From Prototheca cutis (lineage: Eukaryota > Chlorophyta > Trebouxiophyceae > Chlorellales > Chlorellaceae): 64,000 bases of DNA. Numbering within the stretch: the stretch's first letter is position 1; the number at the start of each line of letters is the position of its first letter. A program made the position numbers and the translations under genes. The notes under the pieces were generated by a model. It was given only the letters and a program-made list of their open reading frames with translations, did no database searches and had not been told where the DNA came from. Below, one piece after another: positions 22,995 through 34,733 of this stretch. The stretch is from contig BCIH01000004.1 in assembly GCA_002897115.2 (NCBI GenBank), positions 815,618 to 879,617 on the forward strand, read 5' to 3'.

Positions 22995-24248
22995 GGTGAA
23001 TGGTTCTCAAGCAGGACCAAACCGGTTCGTGTCCGGCAGGCAAATTTAACCTGCTAGTTGGGAGTGCAAAAGAGGGAGAGAGGAGGCCGAGGTCTTCCTG
23101 CTGAAGGCACAGTGCCGGGCAGCAACAGGCTGGCGAGGCCGCCACGGGTTTCCCGCCAAAAACGCGATCTCTCGACACAGCAGCTCAGCTAGGGGCCAGC
23201 CACTATTTTTACCAATCGTCTCAGGGGCCCACTTGCTTCCACCAACCTCGCCTGCTGCACGACAATTTTTATCCCGAGGCACTGACGCAATGGGCGGGCA
23301 CCTCTAGGAAGGAGGTGGGCGCGCCTACAGGCAGCTTTTCTCTCCGAAGCACCCCCGGAACACCGTACCAAAGATCGGGCACTTTGAACAGCGTGGATAG
23401 GCCTCTGCAGCGCCCGTTTCTTTCAGAAGTGTGTATATTTAACCATTTTAGGAGATCAGGAATGGAATAGAGAAGCTTCTACTTGCGATTGAAGTAGTTT
23501 GCAACCCCGCCTGCTGGCCCTTCAACATGACTGCGGCTAGGGGACTGGCATGAGCGGGGCTGATGCCTTTGTTTGGCTCTGCACAACTCACGATCTGGGA
23601 TATTCCTCGTGGTCTTCCCGCTGTGTTACTATTTCATTGGTGTATGGACAACCCCAAGCAGGACACATTTAATCAGGGGTTTGCAGACAGTTCAGTCTGG
23701 CTGTGAACTTGCGCTTCCGCGAGCATGGAGCAAGTGGCACCACTGAGGTTTTGCCCAGACTGTTGCCCTGGCGCTCTTCTTGGGATTGACATCCAGGCAA
23801 AGCTTGTGCATCCTCGACGACCTGGTGCTGATATTGCTGTGGGATCGCCGGAAACAGCGACACTACCGCTTCTGATGAGCCACCAACGCAGAGCAAACTA
23901 GGGGGTAGAGTTCAGATGTCATTGCCTTGAAAGTTGGCAGAACTGCATGCTTGCCACGGTATGACAGGCCCCCNGCGTGGGTCCAGGCCAAGCCATNGNC
24001 GATGAANGCTGTTAGCCAGATGGCCGTGGCATGCATGTGCGCAGGGCGACAAGGAAAGCACCGTCGGCCAGTGCCCCCAGGTGACGTCGCAGTCGCTGCT
24101 GCTGCGCCGCCTCCCGGATGAGATGGCGGGGCTTGTGCGGGTGCNGGGTGAGCACACACATGCACATGCGTGCGCAGCCATGCACGGACGGTTTCCACGG
24201 GCTGTGGGTCACGCCCACCCCAAGCGCGCCACACCGCAGGTTTGCTAG
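22995..24248. other. Gene-poor region upstream of P0
   Basis: P0 promoter, then about 1.2 kb without a supportable gene. Four ambiguous bases (23974, 23997, 23999, 24007) and one at 24145 show poor sequence quality just upstream of the Fanzor-like relic. Less GC-rich stretches (around 23420-23480) look like non-coding DNA. Confidence 0.5.
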
Positions 24249-24458
24249 GCGTGCAATAAACCCTTGCGCCTGGGCGACTGCCCCACCGCCGCACAGAAGC
24301 ACTTTGTCCGGCAGTGTCAGAACGAGGGCTGCGGCGTCGTGCACAACCGCGACAAGAACACGGCGCGAAACATGTGCTGTGTGGCACTGGGCCTGATCCT
24401 CAACGACGTCCGGCCAGAGGCTTTTGACAAGCGGCTCCCTCCCCTGGCCCCTGCCTGA
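24249..24458 (+). mobile_element. Fanzor/TnpB-like C-terminal relic
   Basis: An open frame of 69 residues, ending in TGA at 24456-24458, reads VRQCQNEGCGVVHNRD then KNTARNM. A CX4C half zinc ribbon followed closely by a (W/H)NRDxNxARNM block is the C-terminal signature of TnpB and its eukaryotic relatives, the Fanzor nucleases, where the Asp completes the RuvC active site. An upstream Cys (CNKPLRLGDC) could supply the other half of the ribbon. A stop (TAG at 24246) closes the frame just upstream. It could also be the acceptor of an exon starting at 24249. I found no convincing RuvC-I, RuvC-II or N-terminal domains in the preceding ~1.2 kb, which has ambiguous bases. So this is most likely a decayed or fragmentary copy. 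The assignment rests on motif pattern alone. Confidence 0.5.
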
Positions 24459-25477
24459 GTTCTGCCTGAACACTCCCCCCCCCCAAAAAATGTCCAGCTC
24501 CTGATTCTGCTGGTCTTAAAGGAGGCTTTTGCTTCCTCCCTCCATGCTTGAACAGGCATCGGAAAACCCCCACCTGCACGCACGTTTGTTGCAGAGAAGG
24601 GGTTGCTCCACGGCACCGTCAATGTTGTGTTTATTGCTTGCATGTTGTCTTGTGTTTGGCCTGCATGATGAATGGCCAAAAAATTGGCGGCGCCCCTGGA
24701 CACCGTGAAATCTCCACGACGCCTTGGCAGCCCGATGAGAGGGACCAAGAAACACTTGAATGACCATTCAGCAAGATCTGACGCATGATGTGAGCGCTTG
24801 TATGACTCGATGTGGGCTGCGGGCGAACGTCTAGCCCGGAGGATTCGCCCCAGACTGGGTCCGGGGTGACCCCCGCAGAGGACTCGGCAGCATTTTTCTA
24901 CTTGCAGCTTTATCTGCCGCCGCTCGGCGACATCCGTGCATATTTCGTTGCTTCAGTTTCAGGGAATCTGCGACATGCACAGGGCATGGGTCTGCACTGG
25001 CAATGGTGACTTGTTACCGTCCAGGGCCAATGGGCTGGCCCAGCACCATGGGCAGCTTCACTGGGACTGCTCTTCATTGTCTGGCAGATGAGCTTCCACA
25101 CGCCCAACGGGGATCGAATCCGTCGGACTCTACCAATAGCATTGATGTGGGAGGTGTGGGATGGCAAGAAAGCGATGGAACTGCCAGTTCGGCAGCACAG
25201 GCGAGGGATGAGCCACTAACCCTAAGACAAACGACAGCATCCAAAGCATGAATGCATATGCGCGATTCGTCACATGCGCATTGGTGGATCACTGGCCCGG
25301 GGAGAGCAAGGTGTCCTTGTAGAGCTGTGCTGGGCCTGGGCGGCTGCCAGGGACACATGGGCAGGGGACGGTTCTCAGAAAGGCAGGGTGGGGTTTATGG
25401 TGCGGAGCGCATCAATGCAACCCACTTGCCATCTGTACTCTCCGATTTAGTTTGCCCCTACTCCTTCAAAGCACGCC
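24459..25477. other. Gene-poor region downstream of the Fanzor-like relic
   Basis: About 1 kb with no supportable gene. It holds a tRNA-like hairpin on the minus strand at about 25099-25162, described under findings, and no clear terminal repeats. The right part is the 3' flank of the minus-strand beta-helix gene. Confidence 0.5.
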
Positions 25478-27256
25478 CTAGGCGCTGCCTAGCGTGGCCA
25501 CCGAGAGAGTAAAAGGCACAGAGCTTCCGGCCTTGAGGGTGTTGCCCGACATGTTGACCAGGGTCAACGCCACCTCGTACTTGACCTTGGTCCCCGACTC
25601 TGAGTTGTCCTGCGCCTGCACGCACGACACCACGGGCAGGCCCGTGGACTTGAGCGTCGGCGCGCCGCACTTGATCTGGTACAGATATCCCGTGGCCAGC
25701 TGGTGGTAGATGTAGTAGGTCTGCACCGCACCATTCGCCCAATCTGTATCAGTCGTTATGGGTGTCGAGAAGGGGGGGGATTGGAGGTTTATCTGTTCAT
25801 GTGTGTGCACAAAAGCTCACCCCCAAAATCATCCTCTTCCAAGAAAGAAAGAAAGAAATGAAGTAGGTGAGAAAGAATCCCCGCCCACACCTGTGGCTGG
25901 GACGGCCTTGAGGGAGAAAAAGTTGCCGACGAGCGCTTTGCCGCCGTTGAAGGACGATTTCTTGTTGCTGGCAGTCATGGCCGTGATGACGGTGGAGGTG
26001 GATGCTGGGGTCAGTTTGCCCGTGAGCTGGAGGAGGTCCAGCTGGCCGTAGAGCCCCAGGGCCCCCTCGGCGAGGGTGGCCCCAAGTCCCAGGGTGTACT
26101 GCCCGAGATTGTGGGTGCCCGAGAAGAGCGTCGCGCCCGAGGCCAGAGCCGTAACAGTTCCAATCTTGACGACGCAGCGGTTGGCGAGGGGGGTGGCGCT
26201 GATCATGGAGTACTTGGCGTTCTTGCTGGGCGGCTGGACTGTGAGAAAGTTGAACTGGTTGGAGTCCCAGGCCGGCACCTGCGCCTGCTTGCCCGAGAAG
26301 TAGAAATGGATGGCCGAGGAGCTGCCACTGGACGCACCACCGATGACCTTGTTGCCAATAAACTGGTTGCCCTGCACGACGCAGGTAGCCCCGATGCACC
26401 CGGCGTCAGCGCGGATGGACACGGCGTAGACGCTGTTCTGGATGTAGTCAAACCAGATGGTGTTGTCCAGCACGGTGCTGACATCGCTGCCTGGGACAAC
26501 GGTGATGCGGATGGCGTCGCCGCAGTTGACCAGCGACTGCAACTGGATGGCCGCCAGGTCGGTCCCCGCTAGGTTGAGGCAGTAGGAGCTGAAGCCCTGG
26601 ATGTGGGGCAGCACCGTCTTGTACGCAGCGCCACCCACGGGGAAGGTCACGCCCCGCGTCGCAGACCCCTTGGCCAGCAGTCGCGCCCCCGGCTCGCTCA
26701 TGACCGTCGCGCTGTTGCCCAGTGTCAGCTCCGACCCAATGGCGTAGGTCGCGGCCGAGAAGTAGAGCATCGCGGCACCTGACCCACTCACAGCTGTCCA
26801 GGCCTTGCGGATGGCGGCCGCGTCGTCGGTCACGCCGTTGCCCGCGGCACCAAACCACTCTACAAATGCACGCACGGTGCCAGGGAGGAAGCTGATGCTG
26901 CCGGCACCGGTGAAAAAGGAACTCAGAGGGTGCTCGGGCTGGCTGGCGATGGACAGCGTCACGCCAGAGGCGACGCTAAACACCGCGCCCTTGTCCGCCA
27001 CGATGGGCTTGCTCAGCGTGATGCTGGTGGCGATGCGGTACGTTCCCGCTGGCATGTACAGCATGCCGATGTTGGCGTTGTTGTTCATGGAGGAAAACAC
27101 ACCCGCATCGTTGGTCGAGCCGTCGCCCTTGGCGCCCTGGCTCTTCACGTTGATGTCGCTGCATGACTGCGCGTGCGCGGGGCACAGGCACACGGCCAGC
27201 AGGGCCACGATGACCGCAGCCACCACGCTGCCCGATCGCATCCGATCTGCGCCCAT
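25478..27256 (-). CDS. Secreted right-handed beta-helix (pectate-lyase-3-like) protein
   Basis: Two exons on the minus strand, 27256-25891 and 25743-25478, join in phase (the junction rebuilds Asp) to 543 residues. The start gives a clear signal peptide of ~29 residues ending in LCPAHA, before QSCSDINV. The mature protein opens with KSQGAKGDGSTNDAGVF and YMPAGTYRIATSITL. A second module reads VEWFGAAGNGVTDDAAAIRK with AATYAIGSELTL. These GAxGDGxxDD plus PAGTYR blocks are typical of pectate-lyase-3 or GH55-like beta-helix folds that act on or bind polysaccharides. The last ~90 residues form a separate beta-rich domain. No catalytic residues can be assigned, so enzyme activity is open. It is head-to-head with a paralogue at 28288. 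Confidence 0.8.
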
Positions 27257-28287
27257 GGCCTGCCGTGGTGGGGTAGTGGTGGTCCAGTGGTGATGCTGGT
27301 ACAGCTGTGTGGTACGGTGGTGGGGGCACACGTGCGCAGGAATCATCCCATCAATTCGGTCTGGCTTGCATTCCACAGCAACGATTGCAATGCCAGGCAC
27401 ATTGCGCGTGTGACCGTGTGGATGGAGGGGGTGGTCTGGGGACCTCGTCCCGTCCAACACGAACCAGAGCCGGAGTTTGAACGACCGTTCGCCAGACCGC
27501 CGACTCACCAGCGACTCAGAGCGAGGCCTGGTCCTGCCACCCGACGGTCCTGCGCACGTTCACAACGAGGCACGTACGGCGCGGTGGAGGTCAATGATGG
27601 ATGTCGGAGGAGCTAGCCCAACCCAACCGGTGCAGGCTGCCTGCTTCCGACCGGTCGCTGCTCGTTTCAACAACCCCCTTTTCGGGATCAGGGAGGAACT
27701 GGAAGCGATTCCCGATCAGCCGATCCCCGGTGGATGAATAGGTATAAATGACACCAAAAAGAGCACCTCCTGGTCATTGGCTGTAGCAGCGCAGTTCCCG
27801 TCTGCTTGTTTCAGGGCGGCATCGCCGTCTCGTGGGCTGACATCCACCGGCCGGCAGCTTCTGACCGTTACGGGGTCCCTTTCAAACACCCCTCTCCCTC
27901 TTGACCAAGAGACGTTGGGCCTGTCCCTGGGCCAGGACGCAAATCGACTTGCACAGCTGTGATACGGATTGACTTTGTGAGGCGATCACTGTCATCGAAG
28001 GAATCGTCGGTTGACACAGCGGCCAACGGGTGCCCGACGCCAGGGCCCCTCAATGCTCGCCCTGGGATGCTGATCATCTTCTGGCTATAGGTGAACGATT
28101 GAAATCGACATTACCTTTCTGTCAAGCATGGTCGCATGCATGTCGCGACTGCTGGCTGCACATCTCCGACGGCCCGACGCGGGCCCTGTCGCCTGGTCCC
28201 AGCGAACTTGACCGCAGGTCGCCGTACGAATCCCGGCACCCTGTGAGAACCCCCCCCTCCATCCCTGATTCCACCGGCAGGTTCATC
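27257..28287. other. Divergent promoter between beta-helix paralogues
   Basis: About 1 kb between the two start codons of the head-to-head secreted paralogues, likely carrying both promoters. No specific regulatory element was recognised. Confidence 0.55.
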
Positions 28288-29460
28288 ATGGTTCCCGGGT
28301 GGCTCGTTTGCAGTCTGATCCTGCTCTCGTCGTGGCGGGCTCGGGGTTCCGTGGTGCTGCAGCCCAATGGCATCTCCGCCCGCTACCCGACGGAGGCGGC
28401 ATATCTGACAGACCTGACTACCATCCAGGACAACATCTCCCCTCCCAGCCCGCCCCAGGCCCCATCATCGGATGTCAACAGCACCAACTTGGACCCCACC
28501 ATGTCCTACACGCCGGCCCAGATCTCACGCATCCTGGTGGTGGGGGTGCTCCAGGCCACCATGAATGACACCCTGCGAGCCATCTCGGGAATGTCGACTG
28601 CACAAGCAGAGTCCGTGGCGTAGGAAGAGCTTGCTGGGTGCACCTGGAGGGAGGGTTGATTGCACGTGGTTGACCCCATTGATCAGCGCACCCCAGGACA
28701 TGCAGGGAACCTGCCGGCTGCCGTCACCCTCTTCCCGCAGGAGCACGGCGCTGGACAACAGCACAAACGTCGCCTCCACAGAGTCTGACGACGATGGGGA
28801 AGGCACGACCCCATGCGCGGCGGCCACCCTGTCTGAGGAACAGGAGGAAACCAGTGGCGAAACCTCGGGACTGTTTGCCTTTCCCCCACCCCCTGGGTCT
28901 CCTTCCCTGACTGGCTGTGGCAGCGTTCTGGGAGGCGTGCCGCCTCCACCCGGAGTGCTCCCTGCTAATTCTCCTCCTCCACCACCCTTCAAGAGCCCAC
29001 CACCTCCACCACCCTTCAAGAGCCCACCACCCCCACCGTCCTCCAAACCCCCACCACCCAAGCGATCACCCCCTCCACCACCAAAATCGCCACCCCCTCC
29101 CCCACCCAAGCGCTCCCCGCCGCCACCACCCCGCCCGCCGCCGTCTCCCGTGTGGACCCCGGCCAATCCGCCGCCCCCCCCCACACGCTACACGCCCCTG
29201 GCTCCCGTCACGGTGCCTCAGCTGCCCAGCGGCCTCATCTCACGGCCCAAGCCCCTGTCCTCCATCGGCACGGGCTGCCCCTCGACCCGCAGTGCCAAGC
29301 TCTATGGTGCCAAGGGCGATGGTGTGGCCGACGATTCGGCCGCCCTGCTCGCGACTGCCGTGGCGCAGCGCTACGTCTACCTGCCTCCGGGCACGTACCG
29401 CGTCGCAAAGAGTATCACCCTCTCCCGCTCCATCCTCGCCGGTACGTGACTGTATGTGCA

Positions 29461-29495
<35 letters not shown>

Positions 29496-29497
29496 GT

Positions 29498-29538
<41 letters not shown>

Positions 29539-32208
29539 CTGTGAGGAAAGGAAGATGTGTGCGTGTTGAGGCGGAGGAGGCGGAAGGGGGGCAGGGGTTG
29601 TTCTTGTCGAGTGCCGCTGGTTGCACAGTTCTGCAGCACCGAGTCCCCTATGGCATTCATCCATCCATCCACCGATGCAGCGATGGCATCACCAAATCAA
29701 ATCAATCAATGCCGATGACCTCCCCCCTCTTTCCCCAATCGCCACAGGTGCCAACACTCGGATCTCGGTAGACCCCCAGGTCACGCTGACCATCGTGGGT
29801 CAGCCATACCACCCCCCCACCCAGGGGGATCCCCTGTTTATTGGCTCAGGTGGGTCATGGGCTGGCCTGTTGGAGTGATGGCTTAGTACGCAAGTGCCCC
29901 TACCAATTGGCCATGCTGGGTGGTGCACGTGACAGCACAGCTGCAAATTCGCGTTGTTTCCCCTGGTGTCAACCACCTCCTCTCTCTCTCATCACCCTCT
30001 AGGCACGGTCACGTTCAACTCCAATGTGGAGGTTCATCCTGACTGGTTCAAGCAGTCGACTGATGTGGACTGGCAGGCACTGCAAAAGGCCGGAGACTCA
30101 TGTGGCAAGCTGTGCACGGTGCTGCTCACGCGCATCTACTACCTCTCGCGGGTGAGCGGAGCGAAAGATTCCACTTCCGTGCCGAGATGAGGGCCGGGAG
30201 GGGGGGCAAGGTCATGCACAGGACTCAGGCGGGCACGGTGCGTTGGACATGTCCTGCAGACATTCCCAACCCCTCGCAACTGCCGCACGGCACCCCCGGT
30301 GGGTCCCCGTCGACTCCCACAAACATGCCATATCCACACATCAAACGCATCCCTTCACTCATACAATGGTATTTCATGCCCATGACATCTGCAGCAATGG
30401 TACGTAAACCCTCTGAATGGCGTTTTCGGCACCTCGGCTAGCATGATCGTGTCCCTGAACAACTACGGCAAGGGCGTCATGTTCCGGCCCGGAACCTACT
30501 CCAGGCCCTTCGTGGTGCCTTCTGTCCGTCTCTTCACGGACTTTTGCATCAAAGTGCAGGTGAGCGCGAGGGGCTGATGCCTCGCTTGAACGCTTGTTGA
30601 CGTGTTCGATCACTTTGTGCAGGCAGCCGTGGGCATTCGAGTGTTTTTCTTTTTGAGATGTTTGTTAACAACGCTAACCCCGCCAACTGGAGGGAGGGAG
30701 GGCCCGCTTTCGGCGTCTCAACCTCGTCCCAGCCAAGATTTGGCACCTACAAATTCCTCCGGCAAACCCAATGAGTACAGGGAGGCACGGTGAATGTCAA
30801 CATTCAGGTTGGCACACTGTCCTACTGCAATGAGGGCGTGTCATTTGACACGACGACCGCCTCGACCAAGTCGATCAGGGCCGCCAAGGTGGCGCACGTC
30901 TCTGCCGCCCAGGTGTGCACGTGGTCTTCTGGTTTGGAGCTGGTGCGTGGGAGCGGGTGCGGATGCACATGTGCAGACGATGGATCCAGCTGGGAATCAT
31001 GGGACCGAGTCGGCAGGGGCCCGCCCATGGCCTTGACTTTGAGAACGAACGAAACACCTCCCTGCCTCTGTGCAGTCCAACCAGTACACGGTCACCTTCC
31101 GTTCGGGAGCAACCACGGACCTGTTCTCAGGCGTGGATGTGAGGATGAACTTTGTGCTGACCAGCGGGCTGATGGCCCCAACGTCAGCCTCGGCGCTTGC
31201 CACCTTTTTCGGCAAGTCGCCAACGTTGTCTGGCACGGTCATCACGGTGCAGGCCTACGATCCCGCGCAGTACCTGTCCAGTACCATGGCGGTTGGTCTG
31301 GACAGTTCCACGACCACGCCCGTGTCTGGCGTGCGGTTCTCGGTGGACACGTGGCTGGGCGGGCTGGTTGCCCCAGGCAAGATGATCACGGGGTCCTGGT
31401 CAAACCTCAACTCGATGCTGAGCGTGGCGGGCGGCATGACGCCGTCCTGCTACTTCGACATGCAAGCCACCCCCAACAGCTTTGTCACGCTGGGCGCCGT
31501 GGGCACGGCGGGGGNGCAGACCAAGGCCCTGACCTCACGCCAGTCCCTGTCCAGTTTCAACAGCGGGAACCCCCTCACCGACTCGGTGTGTCTTGGCATG
31601 TGAAAAGAAAGGGTTGTTTGGCCATGCTTGAAGCCCACCATCTTCACTCCGACCCTCAAACTCCCCCCCTCCCCTGCAACAAGCAAGACTGAAACAGTCC
31701 CACACCCCACAAACCCCTCTCCACCTCCAAACTCCAGCTGGCGTTCCTGATCGCGCCGGTGACGTCAGACTGGAAGCCATACAGCACCCGGGTCTTTTAC
31801 TTTTACTCGGAGTTTGCAGCCACGGGCATCGCCAACGGCGAGATGAGCTGCGTGTTTGCTCGCTGGTACAACCCGGGCGTCGTCTGCAAGAGTTTTACCA
31901 ACCTCAACTCCAGCACATCCAAGCTGGTACGGCGTGTGTGTGGATGGGGGTGTGGCCGTGTGGCTGTGGGCGCAGGCATGCACGCATGCAGGCAGCAGAA
32001 AAGCCGACTGGGTCGGTTTGGATGTCTGCATGACTAATGCATGCCCAGGCACCCCATCGTCCTCAAAGGCCCATGTCAAGCGCCAACTACCCCCCCCCGG
32101 CCCTCTGTCCCACCGCAGATGTCCGTCACTCTGTACAATGCAACGCCAAACACGCTCTATGCCTCGAGCGGACTCAGCATCTACGTCGGCATCCAAGTTG
32201 GTCCCTGA
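28288..32208 (+). CDS. Secreted beta-helix protein with Pro-rich (hydroxyproline-type) insert
   Basis: Nine exons (28288-28619, 28741-29441, 29748-29849, 30003-30151, 30395-30559, 30781-30912, 31076-31585, 31738-31926, 32119-32208) keep phase throughout and give 789 residues. The N-terminus has a signal peptide (VCSLILLSSWRARG). A Pro-rich block of ~70 residues, built from FKSPPPPPP and KRSPPPPP repeats, resembles the hydroxyproline-rich rods of algal wall glycoproteins. It is followed by KLYGAKGDGVADDSAALL and YLPPGTYRVAKSITL, the same beta-helix start as the divergent neighbour at 25478-27256. VHPDWFKQSTDVDWQAL matches the neighbour's second module but has lost its GDGVTDD. The end (FYFYSEFAATG...) also parallels the neighbour's. 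I infer a structural wall or matrix role. One ambiguous base (31515) makes one residue unknown. Confidence 0.8.
29463..29538 (+). repeat. Long poly-G tract in intron
   Basis: About 76 bases of G on the coding strand, broken only by A at 29495 and T at 29497, inside the intron 29442-29747. It could form G-quadruplexes in DNA or pre-mRNA; its length is probably imprecise. Confidence 0.9.
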
Positions 32209-32693
32209 TGGGATCCCATTACGTGCAATCACCCGCCGCTTGACATTGCATGCTCGCGCCGGGGAAGCAGGATGCCCTGCCGCCCCGTCTCCGTTGCGAG
32301 CAGTGCCGATGCACCGTGCGGCAAGGCCCCTTCCATGCCCCATCGCTCGACAATGCATATTCTACTCTGTAACCCAGCGCAGAGTGTGAGGGGCCACGTT
32401 TTCCACGACTCATCCATCCCTGGGAAGGGACGTTCCCTGTGTAGTGACAATGGTCCCACCGGTTCCATCTCTACTCCTGGTTCTCTCTGGTCCCACCAGA
32501 CGCGGCCCCATCCTCGGAGGAATGAAATCACGGAACGCCAGCTGCGCCCAGCTTTGAAGAAGCGCCAGCGAGGCTGAGGGTACAGAGGAGGGGGTGGAAG
32601 GGATACACGCACACTAAAAAGAATGAACACTTTGGCGATGGTCGGCTCATTACGCGACAGGGCCATGCAGGGCCACCGCTGACGGGACAAGGT
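32209..32693. other. Convergent 3' region
   Basis: About 480 bases between the stop of the Pro-rich beta-helix gene (+) and the stop of the MFS gene (-). Apart from a TGTAA at 32368-32372 nothing is seen. Confidence 0.55.
32368..32372 (+). terminator. Putative TGTAA poly(A) signal
   Basis: TGTAA 160 bases after the stop of the Pro-rich beta-helix gene, in the expected orientation for a chlorophyte poly(A) signal. Confidence 0.35.
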
Positions 32694-33613
32694 TCAACGG
32701 CGGCCTTGCAGCGACGGCAGCTCCCCGCTCCACTCGGTCCGTGGCGAAAGCGGCGTGCCGGCGGTCACGCCGGCCGGACGCCACATACGTCGCAGGGCCA
32801 GTTTCCACGACCGTGACCGGCGCATGTGTGCGGGTGCGGCGGCTTGTCCCTGGTGGTGGTGGTACGCTGCCAAACTGGCATCGGCGCCCTCATCTTCCGC
32901 CAACAGGGTCACGCCCTGACAGTCTGGCAGGAAGGCCACAGCAGCGGTTGACGATACCAGGGCGAGGGTGCCAGCTATAATAAGCAAGGGCCTGTACCAG
33001 GGCCGGCGCCCCCCCAGGGCCAGGAGGTTGACGCCCAGCAGCGCTCCTGCGGTTGCAGTTGTCAGTACGGCAGCCAGGGCCTCGTCCCTCGCGACCCCGG
33101 GGTAGACTTCACTGGTCGACATGAGGGTTGCGGCAGTCGCGATGGTCAGGCCCACGCGAGAGACCACCGCCAGCAACCGCGCCAGCGCCGGCGGCGGCGC
33201 GATGCCGGCCGCAAGCAGACAACCGCCAGCTGCCGCAGCAGCCACCGCGATCACGCCGCGTCTGCCCGTACGGTCTGATGCCAGGGCTGCAAACGCGGCG
33301 GCGGGGGCTTCGTAGGCCGCGGCGACGGCCAGGCCCGCGAGCGCTGAGCCGCGGGTAGGTGCTGCGGCACGTTCGACGCACCCTGCTGCCAGCCAATACG
33401 CTGCAGCTAATGCTGCCAGCATCAATGCATGCGCTGCGGCCACACGACGCAACCGTGGTGTGCCCAGCACCGCCCGCAGGCCGTGCCGAGGGGCGCCCAG
33501 CACCGCCGTCGGGTCAGCCAATGCCGCTCCGGGCAGTCGCGTCCCGTTGGTCGATGCCAGCACCGCCAGCACTGCCGTGGCCTCACCCTGTGTGTGTGTG
33601 TGTGTGTGTGTGN

Positions 33614-33656
<43 letters not shown>

Positions 33657-34733
33657 CGTGTGTGTGCGTGTGTGTGTGTGTGAAGCGGGGGTATGTAAGA
33701 GTGATTGTGTGTCGACATGGTGAGATCACTGGGTATCCACTCATCCAATGGCACACCTGCACCACACGAAAGAAACACACCTTTCTGCCCTGAATCAGCA
33801 GCCAAGTTGGCGACTCAAGAACAGAGCGGCAGAGGACGAGCTGTGAGGCCGCCAGCACACCTGCGAAAAGGTCCATGACGCGCCAGGAAGGCACGACGGC
33901 CGCCAGCCCTGCAGACGTCAGTGCCGCGATGCCAGCGGCGGCTTGCAGTGAGGCAACGGTTGCGGCGCGCCACCCCGGCCCCACGATGTCAAGCGCCAGT
34001 AATGTCGCAGGTGCCAGGGCCAGCCCCGTGCCCACGCCGCCGATGGCACGGCCAACGGCATACCACGCGGCTGCTGGGGCCTGAGCACTCGCTATTGACG
34101 CCACGGCTGCGATGCCAGAGCCGATGGCGACCAGGCGTCTGCGCGGGAGCCGTCCCAGCAGCGCCACTGTCACCGCACCAGCTAACAGCGCTCCGATGAA
34201 GAAGGCAGCCGGGAAGAGCGCCCTTCGGACCCAGGCGGGCTTGCAGGCAAGCCCTAGTCCTGAGATGAGTGTTCTGGAGGGCGCAGTCCACCGCCATGCA
34301 TCAGACGGCAGGCCGCATGGGTCGTGCGCGGCCAGGGCCACTTCACAGGCCTCGCGTGGGACAGAGCCGGCGCCCGTGCACGCGGCGAGCCCGGCATGCA
34401 GTGGGTCCATGCCGCTGACGAGGGGAAGGTATGCCTGGAAATAAGCGGAGAACCACACCACGCCCACCTGCCGTGTTTTGCATTGTTTTGTATTTGTAAT
34501 GTGTGTGTGTTGGCTGATAGAGGGTAGGACATCTTTGGGATTTCGTGCCACGGCTGCTTGCTTGCTTGCCATGATGGCAATGATGACGGCAGTCACGATC
34601 CCCGGAGGAGACACGTAATCCACCTCCGCACCAGCAGGATCTGCAGGCGCTGTCCAGGGCCAAACTCGCCAACCCCCAGACGCAGAGCATCGTCCACAGT
34701 CACGGCATGGGGTCCGGGGCCACCGGACGCCAT
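32694..34733 (-). CDS. MFS transporter, SLC22 (organic cation/anion)-like
   Basis: Three minus-strand exons, 34733-34632, 34467-33781 and 33587-32694, all in phase 0, give 560 residues. The start (TVDDALRLGVGEFGPGQRLQ then ILLVGVVWF) matches the first helix of SLC22 proteins. A Cys-containing loop follows before helix 2, as in that family. GRLPRRRLVAIGSGIAAV is the helix 2-3 loop. LESPTWLLIQGRKGEA is the SLC22/sugar-porter ESPRWL signature after helix 6. SDRTGRRGVIAV is the repeated loop in the second half. About twelve Ala/Leu-rich helices can be counted. The C-terminal ~75 residues are polar and cytosolic. The substrate cannot be predicted. Intron 2 carries a long TG microsatellite. Confidence 0.82.
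33589..33682 (+). repeat. TG/GT microsatellite in MFS intron
   Basis: Near-continuous (TG)n with some CG interruptions and one ambiguous base at 33613, inside the intron 33588-33780. It abuts the acceptor of exon 3 (read as CA repeats then CAG on the coding strand), so length changes could touch splicing. Confidence 0.85.

Noticed and set aside
23669..23896. Minus-strand frame near the Fanzor-like relic, considered as part of the element
   Set aside because: No RuvC or zinc motif in it and it lies on the opposite strand.
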